42,465 nucleotides of DNA from Streptosporangiaceae bacterium (lineage in GTDB: Bacteria; Actinomycetota; Actinomycetes; Streptosporangiales; Streptosporangiaceae): positions 1-42,465 of the forward strand of contig JASHPR010000072.1 of assembly GCA_030038015.1 (NCBI GenBank), given 5' to 3'. A program made the position numbers and the translations under genes. The notes below the pieces were generated by a model. It had not been told where the DNA came from and made no database searches. It was given only the letters and a program-made list of their open reading frames with translations. This document shows, one piece after another, positions 18,958 to 26,446 of this stretch (within the stretch, counting starts at the first letter, position 1; each line of letters opens with the position of its first letter).

Positions 18958-20181
18958 ATGGGACGCCTGGCCCAGACCGACGGCCTGACCGAGGTGCAGC
19001 GGGACATCATGGCCACGGTGCACGACTTCGTCGAGAAGGAGATCATCCCGGTCGCCACCGAGCTCGAGCACGCCGATGAGTACCCCGAGAAGATCGTCGA
19101 CGGCATGAAGCAACTCGGCCTGTTCGGGCTGACCATCCCCGAGGAGTACGGCGGCCTAGGGGAGTCGCTGCTCACCTACGCGCTGGTGGTCGAAGAGATC
19201 GCCCGCGGCTGGATGTCGGTGTCGGGCATCATCAACACCCACTTCATCGTGGCCCACATGATCGCCCAGCACGGCACCCAGGAGCAGAAGGACTACTTCC
19301 TGCCCCAGATGGCGGCCGGCGAGGTGCGCGGGGCCTTCTCCATGTCCGAGCCGGGCCTGGGCTCGGACGTCGCGGCGATCCGGACCAGGGCGGTGCGAGT
19401 GTCGGGGGACGGGGAGGCCGGCGGGGGAGGCTACGTGATCAATGGCCAGAAGATGTGGCTCACCAACGGCGCCACCGCCACGCTGGTGGCACTGCTCGCC
19501 CGGACCGACGAGGGCCACACCGCGCCGCACCGCAACCTGACCACCTTCCTGATCGAAAAGGAGCCGGGTTTCGGCGCCAACCCCGCGGTGCCCGGGCTGA
19601 CCGTGCCCGGGAAGATCGAGAAAATGGGTTACAAGGGAGTCGACACCACCGAGCTGATCCTGGCCGACGTCCACATCCCCGCCGACCGGGTGCTGGGCGG
19701 CGTCACCGGCCGGGGGTTCTATCAGATGATGGACGGAGTCGAGGTCGGCCGGGTCAATGTCGCCGCCCGCGGCTGCGGAGTCGCGCTGCGCGCCTTCGAG
19801 CTGGGCGTTGAGTACGCGCAGCGGCGGCACACGTTCGGCAAGCCGATCGCCCAGCACCAGGCCATCCAGTTCAAGCTGGCCGAGATGGCCACCAAGGTCG
19901 AGGCCGCCCACCAGATGATGGTGATGGCAGCCCGCAGGAAGGACTCCGGCAGCCGGAACGACCTCGAGGCCGGCATGGCCAAGTACCTTGCCTCCGAGTA
20001 CTGCGTGGAGGTCGTGCAGGACTCGTTCCGCATCCATGGCGGCTACGGCTTCTCCAAGGAGTACGAGATCGAGCGCCTGTACCGGGAGGCGCCGATGCTG
20101 CTGATCGGGGAGGGGACCGCAGAAATCCAGAAGATGATCGTGGGGCGCCGGCTGCTCGAGGAGTACCGGATCGCCGGGTAG
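18958..20181 (+). CDS. mcd: Acyl-CoA dehydrogenase, probable (2S)-methylsuccinyl-CoA dehydrogenase, 407 aa
   Basis: FAD enzyme expected to oxidise methylsuccinyl-CoA to mesaconyl-CoA. Typical features include FGLTIPEEYGGLGES, AFSMSEPGLGSDVAAI (FAD/substrate region), KMWLTNGATATLV, RRHTFGKPIAQHQAIQ and the C-terminal IGEGTAEIQKMIVGRRLL with the catalytic-base region. The assignment to methylsuccinyl-CoA rests on its place as last gene of the ccr-ecm-mcl-mch operon, the same order as SCO6473-6469. It is shorter than Rhodobacter Mcd. ATG 18958 follows GAAGGG. The operon ends here, 5 bp before a convergent broken gene. Confidence 0.88.
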   Translation: MGRLAQTDGLTEVQRDIMATVHDFVEKEIIPVATELEHADEYPEKIVDGMKQLGLFGLTIPEEYGGLGESLLTYALVVEEIARGWMSVSGIINTHFIVAHMIAQHGTQEQKDYFLPQMAAGEVRGAFSMSEPGLGSDVAAIRTRAVRVSGDGEAGGGGYVINGQKMWLTNGATATLVALLARTDEGHTAPHRNLTTFLIEKEPGFGANPAVPGLTVPGKIEKMGYKGVDTTELILADVHIPADRVLGGVTGRGFYQMMDGVEVGRVNVAARGCGVALRAFELGVEYAQRRHTFGKPIAQHQAIQFKLAEMATKVEAAHQMMVMAARRKDSGSRNDLEAGMAKYLASEYCVEVVQDSFRIHGGYGFSKEYEIERLYREAPMLLIGEGTAEIQKMIVGRRLLEEYRIAG

Positions 20182-20186
20182 CCGTG

Positions 20187-20622
20187 TCAGCCGCCGGGCT
20201 GAGGCAGCAACTTGCCGTGGTCCCAGGAGACGATGCGGGCCGGCTCGACAACGTAGCCCAGGCGCTTGCGCGCGGTGCGCTCGAGGTAGCCGCCGGGCAG
20301 GCCCTCGTGCTGACCGGCCGTGACCGCGGCGATACGGCGCCCGATCCGGAGCACCTCGCCGGGTCCTCGATGGTCCTAGCCACACCTGCACCTGGACGCC
20401 GCGCAGGTCGAAATACTCGTTGCCGGTCCCGACCAGACAGGTGACCCGCGGGTCGCGGGCCAGGTTGCGCGCCTTCTGCGAGAACCGGTAGGTCCAGAAC
20501 GTGATCCGCTCGTCGAGCATGACGTAGTGCATCGTGACCAGGTGCGGCGTCCCGTCCCGATTGATCGTCGCCAGCTGCAGCTTGCGCGAGCCGGCCAGGA
20601 ACGCCGTGGGCTCGGCGCGGGG
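20187..20622 (-). pseudogene. PNPOx-family flavin/F420-binding protein with one-base frameshift
   Basis: Reading leftward, the first frame gives FLAGSRKLQLATINRDG, TPHLVTMHYVMLDERITF and ARDPRVTCLVGTG, a classic split-barrel PNPOx N-terminal half. Near 20390 the frame breaks. The expected continuation GVARTIED and the C-terminal GYVVEPARIVSWDHGK with a stop at 20187 are in another frame. Restoring one base would give a near full-length protein of about 145 aa, so this is either a very young pseudogene or a base-call error. The N terminus is unclear because it runs into a second gene remnant. Confidence 0.75.
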
Positions 20623-20637
20623 AGCGAGCAGATGAGC

Positions 20638-20746
20638 AGCGGGTGAGTTCCCTGGCGTCCCCGAGGCGCTGCTCGCGGACGTCAGCGGGCACACCGGTGA
20701 TGGGCGCCAGCCAGTAGTCGTTTTGGGGCCAGTTGACCAGCGTCAC
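20638..20746 (-). pseudogene. FAD-dependent oxidoreductase remnant (about 36 codons)
   Basis: The reading VTLVNWPQNDYWLAPITGV then DVREQRLGDARELTR matches the internal 'LVNWPxNDYW' segment of FAD_oxidored (PF12831-type) flavoproteins. No flavin-binding N terminus or C terminus is present nearby, so it is a short deletion relic fused to the front of the PNPOx remnant. Recognition is from motif memory. Confidence 0.5.
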
Positions 20747-20773
20747 GTTGAGGGCAGTTGACCAACGTCACGT
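20730..20773. repeat. 25-bp-period short duplication
   Basis: CAGTTGACCAGCGTCACGT (20730-20748) is repeated with one mismatch as CAGTTGACCAACGTCACGT (20755-20773). Each copy contains TGAC-N4-GTCA. The period of 25 is not a multiple of three and both copies encode VTLVN on the minus strand in different frames. A duplication within a dying gene is therefore the simplest reading. It also lies upstream of the MFS gene at 21095. Confidence 0.7.
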
Positions 20774-21094
20774 CGCAGACGGGGGGCTGGTAGCTGGCGC
20801 CGTGCCGGATACGCCGGAACCGCCACAGATCCTTCGCTGCGCCGAGGGCGGAACAGGGGCGGCGCAGCGGCCAGCCGCGATCCGGCTTCCCAGACAGCCG
20901 GGAGCGTCCGAAACCGGGAGCCCAGAGGTGGACGCCACGTTCGTTGTGTGTTTATCGTGCCTGATGGGTGCTATCGCGCGGGGGCCGTTATTCCAGCAGT
21001 CCTGCTGGACGGACGTGCCCCGGTTCCGGGAGCAATCCGTACCTGGCAAGACGTTGCTCGTCGCCACCGGGCCTGCGGGGGGGTATGGACCTGA

Positions 21095-22768
21095 ATGTCA
21101 TCTGTAACGTCTTCTGCCACGCAAGAGCGCCAGGCAATGCCCGCTGACCGGCGCTGGCTGGTCCTGGTCATCGTGGCCATCGCCCAGCTGATGGTGGTCC
21201 TGGATGCCACGATTGTGAACATCGCGCTGCCGTCCGCCCAGCGCGCGCTGGGGTTCCCGAACAGCGACCGGCAGTGGGTGGTGACGGCCTATGCCCTGGC
21301 CTTCGGCAGCCTGCTGCTGGTGGGCGGCAGGCTCGGCGACATGTTCAGCCGCAAGCGGGTGTTCATCACCGGCCTGGTCGGATTCGCCCTCGCCTCGGCC
21401 ATCGGCGGCGCCGCCGGCTCGTTCAGCATGCTGGTCGTGGCCAGGGCGCTGCAGGGCGCGTTCGGCGCCGTCCTCGCGCCGTCCGCCCTGGGCACCCTGG
21501 TCAGCACCTTCCGGGATCCGCGCGAGCGGGGCCGGGCGTTCGGCGTGTTCGGCTCGGTCGCCGCGGGCGGCGGCGGGATCGGCCTGATCCTGGGCGGGCT
21601 GCTGACGCAGTACGTTTCGTGGCGCTGGTGCCTGTACGTCAACCTGGTGTTCGCGGCGATCGCCGTGTCCGGCGCCCTGGCCTGGATTCACACCAGCCGC
21701 CCGGCCGTCCGGCCGCGCATGGACTGGCCCGGCAGCGTGCTGGCCGGGGCCGGCCTGTTCCTGATCGTCTTCGGCTTCTCCCACGCTGAAACCGGAGGCT
21801 GGACGTCCGCCCTGACCGTCGGCTCGCTGGTCCTGGGCCTGGTGCTGCTCGCCGGGTTCGTGGCCACCGAGCGGCGATCCGCTCACCCGCTGCTGCCGCT
21901 GCGGGTGATCGCCGACCGGACCCGGGGCGGCTCGTACGTCTCCGTCGGCATATCGGGCATCGCGATCTTCGGTACGTTCTTGTTCCTCACGTACTACCTG
22001 CAGGAGGTCAGGGGATACCGGCCGCTGGCCACCGGGCTGCTGTTCCTGCCGATGATCGGCTGCATCCTGATCAACTCGAACCTGTCCAGCATCGTGTTCC
22101 TGGGCCGGTTCGGGCCGCGCGTCCTGATCGCGACCGGCATGATGCTGGGCGCGGGCGGGATGGCGATCCTGACCCAGATCACCGCGACCTCCAGCTATGC
22201 GACCGCGGTACTGCCCGCGCTGGTGGTCCTGGGCCTGGGCTTCGGCATGATCTTCGCCCCGGCCATCAACACCGCCACCACCGGAGTCGCCCGTGCCGAC
22301 TCGGGCGTGGCCTCCGCCCTGGTCAACACCATGCAGCAGGTCGGTGGCTCGATCGGGACGTCCGCCCTCAGCACGGTCGCGCTGACCGCGGCGGCCGGCT
22401 ACCTGGTCGCCCACCACGCCAGCCCGCTGGCGCCGGCGATCGCGGCCACCCACGGCTACACCATGGCGTTCACCGTGTCGGCGGCGCTGCTCGGACTCGG
22501 CTGCATCCTGGCGATCGTGCTGCTGCCGTCCAAGCACAGGCTTGACGAGCTCAGGAAGGCCGCCGCCACCCCGGCGGCGGCCGTTCCCGCGTCGGCTCAG
22601 CCGGCAGCAGCGCACCTCGCCGCCGCGCACCCCGCCGCAGCGCCGCTCGCCGCAGTGAACCGTGACGCTGTACGGGAACTGGCGTTCGACGCGATTCCCG
22701 TGGCCCTGTGCAGCTGCTCGCCGGTCGTGCGCCAGGCCCGCGAACCGGCGGCCACGTCGTCCCGCTGA
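21095..22768 (+). CDS. DHA2-family (EmrB/QacA type) MFS efflux transporter, 557 aa
   Basis: A 14-helix drug:H+ antiporter pattern. Helix 1 has MVVLDATIVNIALPSAQ (motif D1). The loop GGRLGDMFSRKRVF is motif A, RALQGAFGAVLAPSALG is motif B-like, and further hydrophobic segments extend to about residue 475. The C-terminal ~80 residues are Ala/Pro/His-rich with a repeat-like AAAHLAAAHPAAAPLAA, then a Cys-containing tail (ALCSCSPVVRQA); this extension is not part of the core family. ATG 21095 is used; ATG 21137, just before RRWLVLVIVAIAQ, is a plausible alternative. Substrate unknown. Confidence 0.9.
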   Translation: MSSVTSSATQERQAMPADRRWLVLVIVAIAQLMVVLDATIVNIALPSAQRALGFPNSDRQWVVTAYALAFGSLLLVGGRLGDMFSRKRVFITGLVGFALASAIGGAAGSFSMLVVARALQGAFGAVLAPSALGTLVSTFRDPRERGRAFGVFGSVAAGGGGIGLILGGLLTQYVSWRWCLYVNLVFAAIAVSGALAWIHTSRPAVRPRMDWPGSVLAGAGLFLIVFGFSHAETGGWTSALTVGSLVLGLVLLAGFVATERRSAHPLLPLRVIADRTRGGSYVSVGISGIAIFGTFLFLTYYLQEVRGYRPLATGLLFLPMIGCILINSNLSSIVFLGRFGPRVLIATGMMLGAGGMAILTQITATSSYATAVLPALVVLGLGFGMIFAPAINTATTGVARADSGVASALVNTMQQVGGSIGTSALSTVALTAAAGYLVAHHASPLAPAIAATHGYTMAFTVSAALLGLGCILAIVLLPSKHRLDELRKAAATPAAAVPASAQPAAAHLAAAHPAAAPLAAVNRDAVRELAFDAIPVALCSCSPVVRQAREPAATSSR

Positions 22769-22808
22769 CGGCCAGCGCCGCCCCGGGCCCAGGCGATATC
22801 CTCCCTCG

Positions 22809-23267
22809 GTGACCACCGTAACGCCGCCGGCCACGGACTTGCGCCTGGTAGTCGGCTTTGACGGATCTGCGCCGGCCAGCAGGGCGCTGGACGCCGCGGT
22901 CAACCTGCTCCAGGGACGGACGGGCCGCATCGACGTCGTATATGTGGCTCATATGCCCAGCATGGCCGCGCTCTCGCCCGGCGCCGTCAGCGAACTGGAG
23001 ACCGACTTCGGCGATATCGAGCAGGAGCTTCGCACCATGGCCGGCGAGCGGCTGCGCGGCCGGGAGGAGCGCTGGGGCTTCGAGCGGCGCCAGGGCCTGA
23101 TCGCGGAGGAGCTGCTCGCGGCAGCCAAAGACACCGGCGCTGCCCATCCCGGCGCCACCGTGGTGATCGTGGTCGGGAGCTCGTCTCTCGTCATGCACCG
23201 TGTGGTGGGTTCGGTCGCCGTGAGCCTGGCCCGCCACTCGCCGGTCCCCCTCGTAATCGTTCCGTAG
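22809..23267 (+). CDS. Universal stress protein (UspA family), 152 aa
   Basis: A single Usp domain: LRLVVGFDGSAPASRALD at the N terminus and, near the C terminus, VVGSSSLVMHRVVGSVAVSL, the ATP-binding G-x2-G-x9-G-S/T type loop, ending in PVPLVIVP. Such proteins bind ATP and are commonly induced in hypoxia or stationary phase. GTG 22809 is the start that begins the fold correctly. It lies 40 bp downstream of the MFS gene on the same strand and may be co-transcribed. I see no clear DosR box in the short gap. Confidence 0.88.
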   Translation: MTTVTPPATDLRLVVGFDGSAPASRALDAAVNLLQGRTGRIDVVYVAHMPSMAALSPGAVSELETDFGDIEQELRTMAGERLRGREERWGFERRQGLIAEELLAAAKDTGAAHPGATVVIVVGSSSLVMHRVVGSVAVSLARHSPVPLVIVP

Positions 23268-23771
23268 AACTCGCCAGCCTCAGGAGATCGAGCGCATCCG
23301 CCAGCGTGTCGCGGACTTCGTGGGGGCCGTGCCACCCCGGGCGCTGGGTATTCACACGGAACTCACACGCGATCCTCGCAGCGGCCGGAGGCGCGCTGCC
23401 TAGCCTGCTGCCCTAGCTGCCCTGGTGCGGGTCAGTCGCGATGACCTGGCGTTGTGCGGGGGCACCGGCGCCCGATCGGCTCAGCCTGCAGGCACCCCCG
23501 GAAGGCGGTGGCGGTGATGGGCCCGTTCGGGCAGCGAGCGGGCGGCCCTGGTGAGACCCGGGCGGCCGGCCCCCGGTGCAGGCACCGTGGACCGGCTGAC
23601 AACCAGTCCGGGGCGTGGGAGCCTGGGTGCTGGTCCGGGTCCCCCGCTGGGTGATGCTCCCGCCGTGGTGGCCCTGTACGGGATCGGCTCCTGGGCTTTC
23701 ACCGGCATGACCACCTTGGGCATCGCGGTGCGGGCGCAACCGCACCCGTCGCACCGGCCGGCTGCTGCCGG
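23268..23771. other. About 0.5 kb non-coding or decayed sequence
   Basis: Open frames exist on both strands, but none has a start, ribosome binding site or family motif that I recognise. A short hydrophobic stretch (VVALYGIGSWAFTGMTTLG, plus strand, near 23666-23722) might be a relic of a membrane protein. No repeat or RNA gene is evident. Confidence 0.4.
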
Positions 23772-24974
23772 TCAGGCCTGGCGCGGGGTGATCGCCATCC
23801 AGGTCCGCCCGGAGTTCGTGGTCACGTACATGTCCGGGGCCGGGCCGGACGTGATGCCCGAGCTGGAGATCCAGGCGAACCCGTCGCGGACGCTGACGAA
23901 GTCGATGTATGTAGGGATCTGCCCGAAGCGCCTGCCCTGCGGAACCGGGGTCCAGCTCCGGCCGCCGTCAGCAGTGACGTAGAAGACGCCGCCGATCGTG
24001 CCCTGCGCACCGCCCGACACGGCGATCCCGCTGTCTGCGCTGAAGAACGTGATCTGCGGGTACGGCCCGGCGCCCGCGGGCAGGTACCTGAGCTGCCAGC
24101 TGCTGCCACCATCGCGGCTGACCAGCAGCTCCCCGGTGTACGGGTAACGGCCGATCGTCAGGAACCCGGTCTGCCCGATCAACTGCGGCGGGGTGATCCA
24201 GCAGCCATCCGGGCAGGTAAGCGCCGCGGCCGGCAGGGACTGCGGTGCCCAGTGGTCGCCTGCGTCGTGCGTCACCAGCACCAGGCCGCCGACGGCGCAG
24301 TAGCCGGTGATCCAGCCGGCCTGCGGCGAGCTGAAGATCATGCCGGACTTGTCGCAGCCGGTCGGCAGGCCGCTGCCGCTGGTGCCGCCCTGCGGTGACG
24401 GCAGTGTCTGCGCCGTCAGCGACCAGCGCCGCCCCGCGTCCGTCGTCCGGTACACCGCGACCCACTCCTGGCCCATGGCCGCGCCCAGCTCCTCAAGCAG
24501 CCAGCCATGCGCGGGATCAAGGAAGTCAACGGCTACCGGCTCAGCCTGCCCGGCGGGCGCTGACCGGCTCCACGAGGCACCGCCGTTCTGAGTGCCGAAT
24601 ACCTCGGTCGTGTACTTGCCGGATCCCACTGGCAGGTAGACCGCTACCCAGGCGCGGCTGGACGTCGCCGCCTGCAGCACGATCGGCTCGCCGACCAGGC
24701 CGGCGATGGCGGGCGGGGCGACCGTGATCCAGCTGCGGCCGCCGTCGGCGGTGCGCGCGGGCAGCAGCGGGGCGCCCTTGCCTGCCGTGGGGTTCGCGGT
24801 CGCCAGCAGCGCCCAGCCGGCCTTCGCCGAGATCATCTGCACCGACTCGAACCAGACCCGGGGGCGCGCCGGCGTGCTGGGCGCGGCGGGCGCGATCCGG
24901 ACACCGCAGCCTGCCGCCGCCAGGAGAACCGCCAGCACCATCAGCCGCCAGCCACGGCGGCTCGCCAGCCACAT
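23772..24974 (-). CDS. Secreted lipoprotein with BNR/sortilin-like beta-propeller repeats, 400 aa
   Basis: The N terminus RRGWRLMVLAVLLAAAGC is a lipoprotein signal with the acylated Cys at residue 23. The exported part contains at least five Asp-box-like units of the form T.DGG.SW (TADGGRSW, TQNGGASW, TTDAGRRW, THDAGDHW, SRDGGSSW, TADGGRSW, TTNSGRTW), each preceded by a hydrophobic strand. This is the pattern of BNR/YCF48-like propellers. Function unknown; many such actinobacterial proteins are extracellular and of unknown ligand. ATG 24974 follows GGAGGTGAG and begins the signal peptide; the frame stays open to 25127 without reason. Confidence 0.82.
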   Translation of the reverse strand: MWLASRRGWRLMVLAVLLAAAGCGVRIAPAAPSTPARPRVWFESVQMISAKAGWALLATANPTAGKGAPLLPARTADGGRSWITVAPPAIAGLVGEPIVLQAATSSRAWVAVYLPVGSGKYTTEVFGTQNGGASWSRSAPAGQAEPVAVDFLDPAHGWLLEELGAAMGQEWVAVYRTTDAGRRWSLTAQTLPSPQGGTSGSGLPTGCDKSGMIFSSPQAGWITGYCAVGGLVLVTHDAGDHWAPQSLPAAALTCPDGCWITPPQLIGQTGFLTIGRYPYTGELLVSRDGGSSWQLRYLPAGAGPYPQITFFSADSGIAVSGGAQGTIGGVFYVTADGGRSWTPVPQGRRFGQIPTYIDFVSVRDGFAWISSSGITSGPAPDMYVTTNSGRTWMAITPRQA

Positions 24975-25162
24975 GGTTCTCACCTCCGGCCGCCAGCCCA
25001 CGTGCACGGCCGTATGCCTCATTACCAAGACCATGCCGAGCCGGGCTGGGTTGCAGCCGCCGCCGTTCCCGGCTCGGATGGACTGCCTCCAGCGTGCCGG
25101 AGGCAGGAGGTGCCGCCATGGGGCCAACGCCCCGGCCTGCGGGGCCGAAAGTCACCTTTGTG

Positions 25163-25177
25163 ATGATCCGGGATCAT
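25163..25177. promoter_or_regulatory. Perfect 7-bp inverted repeat, possible operator
   Basis: ATGATCC-G-GGATCAT is a perfect dyad with a one-base centre in the gap upstream of the lipoprotein gene (about 190 bp before its start). It resembles the size of a regulator binding site; no regulator can be assigned. Confidence 0.3.
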
Positions 25178-25264
25178 GCGCACAATGCCCTCCGACCGTG
25201 GCAGCGAGTGCTGCTGACTTCTGCCCGGGCCGGGCTGGGCGGCCGCCGGCCCGGCGGCGCTACC

Positions 25265-25567
25265 AGAGCGGCGCCGGCCCCGTGCCGGGGCGGCAGTGCC
25301 CGGGCGGCTTCTCGCCGGAAAGCGCCCGGTCCATCCGCTGCCGCATGCCGTCGCACAGCTGCCTGCCTTGATCATCTCCAGGAAGAGCGCCGTCACGTTA
25401 CCGAGGTCGAAGAAGTCACGCTGCCACAACCGCTGCCAGCCGCCGCCGTAGCGGAACCAGCTGCCGCCGATCCCGGCCACCTCGTCGTGGCCGCCATCCG
25501 GCCGCGTCGCGCTCGCGACCTGCTTCCAGAACCCGACGACCCCGCCCTGCGCGTCGTCGATCAGCAC
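25265..25567 (-). pseudogene. Unidentified decayed coding remnant
   Basis: The minus strand from 25567 reads VVGFWKQVASATRPDGG, GIGGSWFRYGGGWQRLW and FFDLGNVTALFLEMIKAG. It then appears to change frame near 25365, to QLCDGMRQRMDRALSGEK and a stop around 25265. Composition and codon bias look protein-like, but I do not recognise the family. It overlaps the tail of the P450 remnant frame, consistent with a deletion joining two genes. Confidence 0.35.
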
Positions 25568-25787
25568 CCGCGGTGAAGTCCTCGGCCACCGTGCGCGCGA
25601 TGACCTGGCTGGAGGCGTCGTAGCGCAGGGTCTCCTCGACCCGGCCGGTGATCCGCCGGGGCAGCGCCCAGAAGTCGAGCTCGGCGTTCCGGTACGGCGG
25701 CGCCTCGTCCCGCAGCCGCGCGTAGGCCGGGTAGGGATCCCCGTGGATCCGGTAGTCGTACGGGCTGAACGCCACCGGCGGGGTCAC
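25416..25787 (-). pseudogene. Cytochrome P450 with large internal deletion
   Basis: The start VAFSPYDYRIHGDPYPAYARL and AELDFWAL is a normal bacterial P450 N terminus. About 40 residues in, it jumps directly to VEETLRYDASSQVIARTVAEDF, the K-helix ExxR segment that normally lies some 240 residues later, then loses similarity. The oxygen-binding I helix and the haem Cys loop are absent, so it cannot be an active P450. The GTG start at 25787 is 4 bp after the tetR stop, so the ancestral gene was in a tetR-P450 unit. Confidence 0.7.
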
Positions 25788-25790
25788 GGC

Positions 25791-26384
25791 TCAGTCCATG
25801 ATCAGCTCGGCGGCGCCGGCCAGGCGGTCGGCCACATGCTCGTACGTGGTGTAGCCGAGGCCCGCCTCGACCATGGCGCCGAAGAACGCGAGCTCCAGCA
25901 GGCTGCCTTCCGGGCTGCCCCGGCCGGCCGCCGCCTCGATGCGCTCGTGGATCTGCCTGCCGATGTACAGGCGCAGCTGGCGGACGTCCGGCTCGCTGCC
26001 GAACAGCGCGGCGGTGCAGCCCGCGGCGAGCTCGGGCTCCCCCGACACGAGCAGCGCGAGCTCGCGCAGGACCGCGATGACGTCCGCCCTCCGCGTGGCG
26101 TTGCCGCTCTTGCCGGGGCTGGTCTTCCTGACCGGCGGCAGCGCGCTCAGGCGGCGCCAGAAGATCTCGGCCAGCAGGTGATCCTTGGACCCGAAGTAGG
26201 TGTACGCGGTCGCCGCGGCCACGCCCGCCCGGCGGGCCACGTCGCGGATGCTGAGGCTCTCGTAGCCCGACTCCCGTATCTCCTCGGCCCCCGCCTCGGT
26301 GAGCCGTCGCACGGTATCGGCCTGCCGTGCGGTGAGCCGCCTCCGGGTCCCCTCGGCCGCCTCGGCGGCGAGAATGCCAGACAT
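25791..26384 (-). CDS. TetR/AcrR-family transcriptional regulator, 197 aa
   Basis: The N-terminal helix-turn-helix is clear: GYESLSIRDVARRAGVAAAT then AYTYFGSKDHLLAEIFWRRL. A ligand-binding helical domain follows. It probably represses itself and the divergent flavoprotein gene (inference from arrangement). ATG 26384 sits inside a palindrome GACATATGTC (26380-26389), and no ribosome binding site is visible, so the transcript may be nearly leaderless. A longer version starting at 26432 is possible. Confidence 0.88.
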   Translation of the reverse strand: MSGILAAEAAEGTRRRLTARQADTVRRLTEAGAEEIRESGYESLSIRDVARRAGVAAATAYTYFGSKDHLLAEIFWRRLSALPPVRKTSPGKSGNATRRADVIAVLRELALLVSGEPELAAGCTAALFGSEPDVRQLRLYIGRQIHERIEAAAGRGSPEGSLLELAFFGAMVEAGLGYTTYEHVADRLAGAAELIMD

Positions 26385-26394
26385 ATGTCCAGAC
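26377..26394. promoter_or_regulatory. Putative TetR operator overlapping the tetR start codon
   Basis: The perfect 10-bp palindrome GACATATGTC is flanked by two direct CCAGAC copies (26377-26382 and 26389-26394). It lies in the 62-bp divergent gap between tetR and the flavoprotein gene, next to TATA-like sequence at 26404-26409. This is a classic position for autoregulation. Confidence 0.5.
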
Positions 26395-26446
26395 GGTAGT
26401 CCGGTATAAGCTAGCGCGCAACAGGCGGACACCGAGGCGGGTGCTC

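Noticed and set aside
20730-20773. Tandem TGAC-N4-GTCA operator for the MFS gene
   Set aside because: Both copies encode the same VTLVN piece of a flavoprotein remnant in different frames, so a duplication in a pseudogene explains them better; not fully excluded.
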